Assembly (NCBI GenBank): GCA_002441045.1
Contig: DJWQ01000009.1
Location: forward strand, 1-10,703
Length of the DNA stretch: 10,703 bases
Origin: Firmicutes bacterium UBA6226
GTDB taxonomy: Bacteria > Bacillota_A > Clostridia > Peptostreptococcales > Acidaminobacteraceae
Direction: 5' to 3'
Every line of letters begins with the position of its first letter. Within the stretch, counting starts at the first letter, position 1. The translations under genes were made by a program, and so were the position numbers. A model generated the notes under the pieces. That model was not told the origin of the DNA, searched no databases, and saw nothing but the letters and a program-made list of their open reading frames with translations. Below, piece after piece: positions 7,703 through 10,703 of the stretch.

Positions 7703-7734
7703 AAATAAAAAACCACAGACATTTGCCTGTGGTT
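7703..7734 (-). terminator. First leader terminator, just after the small ORF
   Basis: On the minus strand AACCACAG (7734-7727), an eight-base loop and CTGTGGTT (7718-7711) run into TTTTTT and ATTTG. The perfect 8-bp stem plus T-tract is a canonical intrinsic terminator. It begins 22 bases after the stop codon of the 40-residue ORF, the spacing expected of an attenuator. Its 5' arm is also complementary, with one mismatch, to GCCTGCGG inside that ORF (7780-7773). Confidence 0.88.
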
Positions 7735-7756
7735 GAATGTACAATCTTTCTTATGT

Positions 7757-7879
7757 TCAGAAAGGTAATTCTCCGCAGGCTGTAACTTTTTTGCAATTAA
7801 AAATAGACGCACTCATAGCGTTAAAGCCACGTAACACGACATTCAGTTGATTCATTCTTGCAGTATTAGTCATCATCAT
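7757..7879 (-). CDS. Putative 40-residue leader peptide of the ABC exporter operon
   Basis: The ORF starts with three ATG codons (7879-7871) and ends at TGA, giving 40 residues: N-terminus MMMTNTARMNQL, C-terminus NCKKVTACGELPF. AGGAGG lies five bases before the first ATG and eight and eleven before the next two; it is as strong as any ribosome site in the window. The peptide has two cysteines six residues apart, no membrane segment and no obvious signal peptide. The stop codon is followed after 22 bases by an intrinsic terminator and then by a second one. The arrangement parallels bmrB, the translated attenuator leader of the bmrCD exporter in B. subtilis, but I recognise no sequence family. 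It could instead be a small secreted peptide exported by the transporter, though no leader-cleavage motif is evident. Confidence 0.7.
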   Translation of the reverse strand: MMMTNTARMNQLNVVLRGFNAMSASIFNCKKVTACGELPF

Positions 7880-7884
7880 TACAA

Positions 7885-7890
7885 CCTCCT
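7885..7890 (-). promoter_or_regulatory. Strong Shine-Dalgarno site of the leader ORF
   Basis: Minus-strand AGGAGG follows a run of eight A and lies five bases before the first ATG of the small ORF. It is the main evidence that the small ORF is translated. Confidence 0.8.
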
Positions 7891-7900
7891 TTTTTTTATT

Positions 7901-7931
7901 AATCAAACTTTTTGACTAGTTAAGTTTAATC
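7901..7931 (-). promoter_or_regulatory. Imperfect hairpin in the 5' leader before the small ORF
   Basis: On the minus strand GATTAAACTT (7931-7922) can pair with AAGTTTGATT (7910-7901), ten pairs including two G-U, around an eleven-base loop. It is followed by A-rich sequence and AGGAGG, with no T-tract, so it is not a terminator for either strand. It might stabilise the transcript or shape access to the ribosome site; the role is unknown and the AT-rich pairing is weak. Confidence 0.35.
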
Positions 7932-7938
7932 TAGACAT

Positions 7939-7967
7939 AGGATATCTTAATTTTTTTATATGTGCAA
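7939..7967 (-). promoter_or_regulatory. Candidate promoter of the exporter leader
   Basis: On the minus strand TTGCAC (7967-7962) and TATCCT (7944-7939) are 17 bases apart. The matches to consensus are only moderate (3/6 and 4/6). A TATAAA (7960-7955) lies between them but has no well-spaced -35. The inverted repeat TTACAA-N12-TTGTAA (7975-7998) just upstream could be an operator. No terminator is visible between the aldolase gene and this point, so the leader may also receive read-through from the salvage operon. Confidence 0.27.
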
Positions 7968-8004
7968 CAATATTTTACAATTTGTCACATCCTTGTAATA
8001 TTTC

Positions 8005-8658
8005 TTATCTTTGACCGTACTTATTGAGATAAAAATCCCTCATAAATCCACAGTCCTCATCGCTGAGTTCCACTGCCCCGCCTATCATTGCGGACAAAAG
8101 CGTCGCTTGTGCAGACTTTTCACATATTAATGCAATTTTAATGGTTTCCTTTAGTGTTGGACCTGCAGCGAGCAAGCCATGATTCGCCATGATTACCGCT
8201 TGTCTACCTTCAAGTGCTTCGACGACAACTTTACCTAAATCCGTCGATCCAGGAAGGCGATACTCAGAAACCCTTACATTTCCCCCGACAATTTGAACCA
8301 AATCCTCACAGGATGCGGGAATCGGTTTTCTTGCAATAGCCATCGCTGTACAGTGCACAGAATGTGTATGTACAATTGCGTTGATATCAGGTCTATTTTT
8401 GTAAATTTCCAAATGAAGAGGTAACTCTATAGATGGCTTCATATTGCCATCGATTAAGTTGCCTTCCATATCTACAATTGGAATATTCTCAGGCAGTAGC
8501 TTCTCATAGTCCACACCAGTTGGTGTAATTGCAACCAGTTCTTCCCCTGGAATTCTAACACTTAAGTTGCCCCATGTCCCAATGACAAGAGCAGACTTTA
8601 AAATGATCAAACTTGTATCAATAATTTCTTTCCTAGCAATTTGATGCTTTAAAGACAT
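8005..8658 (-). CDS. Class II aldolase, fuculose-1-phosphate aldolase type; probable 5-substituted ribulose-1-phosphate aldolase
   Basis: A 217-residue class II aldolase/adducin protein. GNLSVR (30-35), ITPTG (44-48), PSIE with Glu78, HTHS with His97 and His99, and NHG with His160 reproduce the zinc ligands and catalytic Glu of E. coli FucA (Glu73, His92, His94, His155). The ATG at 8658 has AAGGAGG upstream and lies 10 bases after the phosphorylase gene. Following mtnA and an MTA/MTI phosphorylase, its likely substrate is 5-methylthioribulose-1-phosphate or 5-deoxyribulose-1-phosphate, cleaved to DHAP and an aldehyde, as shown for Ald2 of Rhodospirillum rubrum. A methylthioribulose-1-phosphate dehydratase (MtnB), a fold relative, is the alternative, but no other downstream salvage gene is in the window. 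Confidence 0.85.
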   Translation of the reverse strand: MSLKHQIARKEIIDTSLIILKSALVIGTWGNLSVRIPGEELVAITPTGVDYEKLLPENIPIVDMEGNLIDGNMKPSIELPLHLEIYKNRPDINAIVHTHSVHCTAMAIARKPIPASCEDLVQIVGGNVRVSEYRLPGSTDLGKVVVEALEGRQAVIMANHGLLAAGPTLKETIKIALICEKSAQATLLSAMIGGAVELSDEDCGFMRDFYLNKYGQR

Positions 8659-8668
8659 AATAGCCTCC

Positions 8669-9439
8669 TTAAAGGATTATCAATGACTGATCACAGTGAC
8701 ACTTTATATCACTCGACCCTTGCGTTAAAAGTTTAATAAAAAGTTGAGTTAAAGACTCTTTGTTCTTTCCCATCGCTTCATCAATCACATGACCTTCTAT
8801 TTGTACGCCTTCGACTCCAGTACACCAGTTTGTGAGGATTCCTAAAGCAGAATAACACATACCCAATTCTTTTGCAAGGACGCTCTCAGGCACATTGGTC
8901 ATGCCCACCACATCACCGCCAAGCTTTTGAAACATTCTGATTTCAGCAGCGGTTTCAAACCTTGGTCCCTCAGTACAAACATAGACCGCTTCACCCTTAA
9001 AAGTCATATTCGTTAAAGAAACCGCATTTTTAAATCGATCTATTAAATTTGGACAATAAGGCTGTGTCATCTCCACATGTGCGACTTTTGTGTCACCACC
9101 TTCATAAAAGGTCTGAACTCTAGATTTTGTGAAATCTAAAAAATCGTTGATGACGACAACATCACCTGGTTCAAAGGCTGGGTTCATCGAACCCACTGCG
9201 CACGTCGCATAAATTTCTTTAACTTCGAGCTGCTTTAAAGCCATCATGTTTGCTCTATAATTGATTTTATGTGGTGGCGCACTATGTCCCTTGCCATGAC
9301 GCGCCAGGAAGACGATTTCCTGATCTGCCACTCGAATCAAATCGCATTCAACCGCACCATAGATAGTTTCAACGGTTTTCTGTTCAACCTCAGAGTTTAA
9401 TCCATATATGCCAGTACCGCCAATAATAGCTTTTCTCAT
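8669..9439 (-). CDS. mtnP: MTAP/PNP-family purine nucleoside phosphorylase, likely methylthioinosine or methylthioadenosine phosphorylase
   Basis: A 256-residue trimeric-PNP-family enzyme that splits 5'-methylthionucleosides with phosphate into base and 5-methylthioribose-1-phosphate. GGTGIYG (7-13), LARHGKGH (45-52), TCAVGS (79-84), TEGPRFET (156-163) and MTNVPE (180-185) are MTAP motifs. In the base-recognition loop TNWCTG (203-208), Asn204 stands where human MTAP has Asp220. Asn there is typical of enzymes acting on 6-oxopurines (PNP, Pseudomonas MTI phosphorylase), so methylthioinosine may be the preferred substrate; this is inference. The C-terminus has a CHCD motif common in the family. 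I choose ATG at 9439, not GTG at 9442, because GAGGAG at the end of mtnA is six bases from the ATG and only three from the GTG. The TAA of mtnA is three bases away. Confidence 0.9.
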   Translation of the reverse strand: MRKAIIGGTGIYGLNSEVEQKTVETIYGAVECDLIRVADQEIVFLARHGKGHSAPPHKINYRANMMALKQLEVKEIYATCAVGSMNPAFEPGDVVVINDFLDFTKSRVQTFYEGGDTKVAHVEMTQPYCPNLIDRFKNAVSLTNMTFKGEAVYVCTEGPRFETAAEIRMFQKLGGDVVGMTNVPESVLAKELGMCYSALGILTNWCTGVEGVQIEGHVIDEAMGKNKESLTQLFIKLLTQGSSDIKCHCDQSLIIL

Positions 9440-9442
9440 CAC

Positions 9443-10480
9443 TTACTCCTCAATTAACTTATCTAATATCGACTGTGTAAAAGGCGGGTATAATATCCCT
9501 TTTTCAGTGACAATCGCAGTGATAAACTCATTTGGCGTCACATCAAACGCAGGATTATAGACGTGTATGCCATTAGGTGCAACCTGTTCCTCGCCTACAT
9601 GCGTCACTTCTCTAGCGTCTCTTAGTTCGATTTCAATGGCCTCACCACTTTGTATGTCCAAATCAAAAGTGGTAGAGGGTGCGACGATATAAAACGGTAC
9701 ATTGTATCTTTTTGCGATAACCGATAACATAAAAGTGCCAATTTTATTTGCTGTATCGCCATTTCTAGCGATTCGATCCGCACCGACAAATATTTTATTA
9801 ATCTTTCCATCACGAATTAAACTCGCTGCTGCATTATCAGGAATCAGTGTAGCAGGTATTCCTTCTGTCACCAGTTCCCAAGCGGTCAGTCTTGCACCTT
9901 GTAATCTCGGTCTGGTTTCATCTGCGAAAACATGAATGTTTTTACCAGTTTCATGTGCCTCTCTGATTACCCCCAGCGCAGTGCCATAGGCAACCGTAGC
10001 GAGCGCACCCGTATTGCAGTGCGTTAAAATTTGGTCATTTTTTTCAACTAGGGTATTCCCAAACACTGCCATAGCTTTACATGATGCAGCATCCTCGTTA
10101 AAAATCGCATCGGCTTCACTTTTAATCGCTTTTAAAATTTCATCTACTGTACTTGGCTGAATAACAGCAAGCTTTTCCATAATTCGAGAAGTCGCCCACA
10201 TCAAATTAACTGCAGTTGGTCTACTTGCATCAAGTATGGCTTTTACATCGTATAGCTTGTGTAGTGTTAAATCTTCACCAAGCTCTAACGCACCAATATA
10301 CATGCCGTATGCTGCAGTTGCTCCAATTGCCGGAGCACCTCTCACCACCATATCCTTGATGGCAAAAATCACCTCTGACAGTGTTTTGCATTCAAAGTAA
10401 TCCGTTGTGACAGGTAACTTTCTTTGATCCAGTAAAACCAATCTATTTTCTTTAAACTGAATTGCATAAAATGCAGCCAT
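9443..10480 (-). CDS. mtnA: 5-methylthioribose-1-phosphate isomerase
   Basis: Converts 5-methylthioribose-1-phosphate to 5-methylthioribulose-1-phosphate; related isomerases also take 5-deoxyribose-1-phosphate. The product is 345 residues, normal for the family, which resembles eIF2B subunits. RGAPAIGATAAYG (47-59), HCNTGALATVAYG (154-166) with catalytic Cys155, DETRPRLQGARLTAWEL (187-203) and GADRIARNGDTANKIGT (233-249) with catalytic Asp235 are all present (B. subtilis Cys160 and Asp240). The longer reading frame opens with a TTG at 10492, but the GGAGGAG that would encode its first residues is clearly the ribosome site for ATG at 10480, so I use the shorter start. It lies 22 bases after the amidohydrolase gene and abuts the phosphorylase gene. 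Confidence 0.95.
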   Translation of the reverse strand: MAAFYAIQFKENRLVLLDQRKLPVTTDYFECKTLSEVIFAIKDMVVRGAPAIGATAAYGMYIGALELGEDLTLHKLYDVKAILDASRPTAVNLMWATSRIMEKLAVIQPSTVDEILKAIKSEADAIFNEDAASCKAMAVFGNTLVEKNDQILTHCNTGALATVAYGTALGVIREAHETGKNIHVFADETRPRLQGARLTAWELVTEGIPATLIPDNAAASLIRDGKINKIFVGADRIARNGDTANKIGTFMLSVIAKRYNVPFYIVAPSTTFDLDIQSGEAIEIELRDAREVTHVGEEQVAPNGIHVYNPAFDVTPNEFITAIVTEKGILYPPFTQSILDKLIEE

Positions 10481-10502
10481 TTTCTCCTCCAAATTCTTCC
10501 TG

Positions 10503-10703
10503 TTAAACTCTTTTAATTAAATCCTTTGCAATTATTGAAGCCTTCCCTTTCACCTCTTGCTCATCAAACGTAAGAATTTGACGATTTTCATAAAGAATTT
10601 TCCCATTACACATGACCAAATCCACATCTGAGGCTTGTGCAGAATAGACGAGCATCGAGATCAAATCATGCGTTGGCAAAAGATGAGCTTGGTTATAATC
10701 TAA
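10503..10703 (-). CDS. Amidohydrolase, MTA/SAH deaminase type (C-terminal fragment)
   Basis: The last 66 codons of a gene entering from the right edge, ending with TAA at 10503. The fragment contains HLLPTHDLISMLVYSAQ (7-23), ASDVDLVMCNGKILYENR (24-41) and TFDEQEV (46-52), the closing beta-sandwich of cytosine-deaminase-like amidohydrolases. Among these, the ...SxLVYSAxxxDVdxVmcNGkilyenr... pattern is typical of 5'-methylthioadenosine/S-adenosylhomocysteine deaminases. The metal-binding and catalytic residues lie outside the window. Its place 22 bases before mtnA supports deamination of MTA (or SAH or 5'-deoxyadenosine) to the inosine form. Other amidohydrolases such as guanine deaminase cannot be excluded from the tail alone. 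Confidence 0.75.
   Translation of the reverse strand, partial: LDYNQAHLLPTHDLISMLVYSAQASDVDLVMCNGKILYENRQILTFDEQEVKGKASIIAKDLIKRV

Noticed and set aside
8005..8658. Calling the aldolase MtnB (methylthioribulose-1-phosphate dehydratase).
   Set aside because: The active-site residues match FucA-type aldolases and no mtnW/X/D gene is nearby; kept only as an alternative.
10481..10492. TTG start that would add four residues to MtnA.
   Set aside because: These codons are the GGAGGAG ribosome site of the ATG at 10480.
1..10703. Mobile elements, CRISPR repeats, attachment sites, tRNA or rRNA genes.
   Set aside because: None seen: no transposase or integrase frames, no repeat-spacer pattern, and no cloverleaf-like or rRNA-like segment in the intergenic regions.

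Overview
The window looks like a chromosomal stretch of a low-GC, probably anaerobic Gram-positive bacterium (Bacillota, Clostridia-like). This rests on the AT-rich composition, strong AGGAGG ribosome sites, an S-box (SAM-I) riboswitch, a methionine synthase whose reactivation domain is a separate protein, and the family mix. The species cannot be named from the sequence alone. All genes lie on the minus strand, so transcription runs from high to low coordinates. No mobile element, CRISPR array, tRNA or rRNA is seen.

Right part (10703 to 8005): a salvage operon for SAM by-products. In transcription order it holds the tail of an amidohydrolase of the MTA/SAH deaminase type, mtnA (methylthioribose-1-phosphate isomerase), an MTAP/PNP-family phosphorylase, and a class II (fuculose-type) aldolase. 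Together they could take methylthioadenosine (or 5'-deoxyadenosine) through the inosine form to a base plus a 5-substituted ribose-1-phosphate, then to the ribulose-1-phosphate, and split that into DHAP and an aldehyde. This resembles the 'DHAP shunt' rather than the classical methionine salvage pathway. The phosphorylase carries Asn where adenine-specific MTAPs carry Asp, which fits a deaminate-first route.

Middle (8004 to 3878): a heterodimeric ABC exporter of the BmrCD/LmrCD/TM287-288 type, with one degenerate and one catalytic ATP site. It is preceded by a 473-base leader that contains a 40-codon ORF with a perfect Shine-Dalgarno sequence, two rho-independent terminators in tandem, further hairpins with CCAC/GTGG arms, and a possible antiterminator formed by the end of the small ORF. 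This looks like a transcription attenuator controlled by translation, analogous to bmrB-bmrCD of Bacillus subtilis. It is the most interesting part of the window.

Left part (3877 to 1): a methionine operon behind a textbook SAM-I riboswitch and terminator: lysC (aspartokinase, with an internal start for the regulatory subunit), metF, a stand-alone MetH reactivation protein with a C-terminal four-cysteine cluster, and metH, cut by the window edge. Low SAM should open this operon, feeding aspartate-derived carbon and folate one-carbon units into methionine. The left operon makes and regenerates methionine, and the right operon disposes of products of SAM use.
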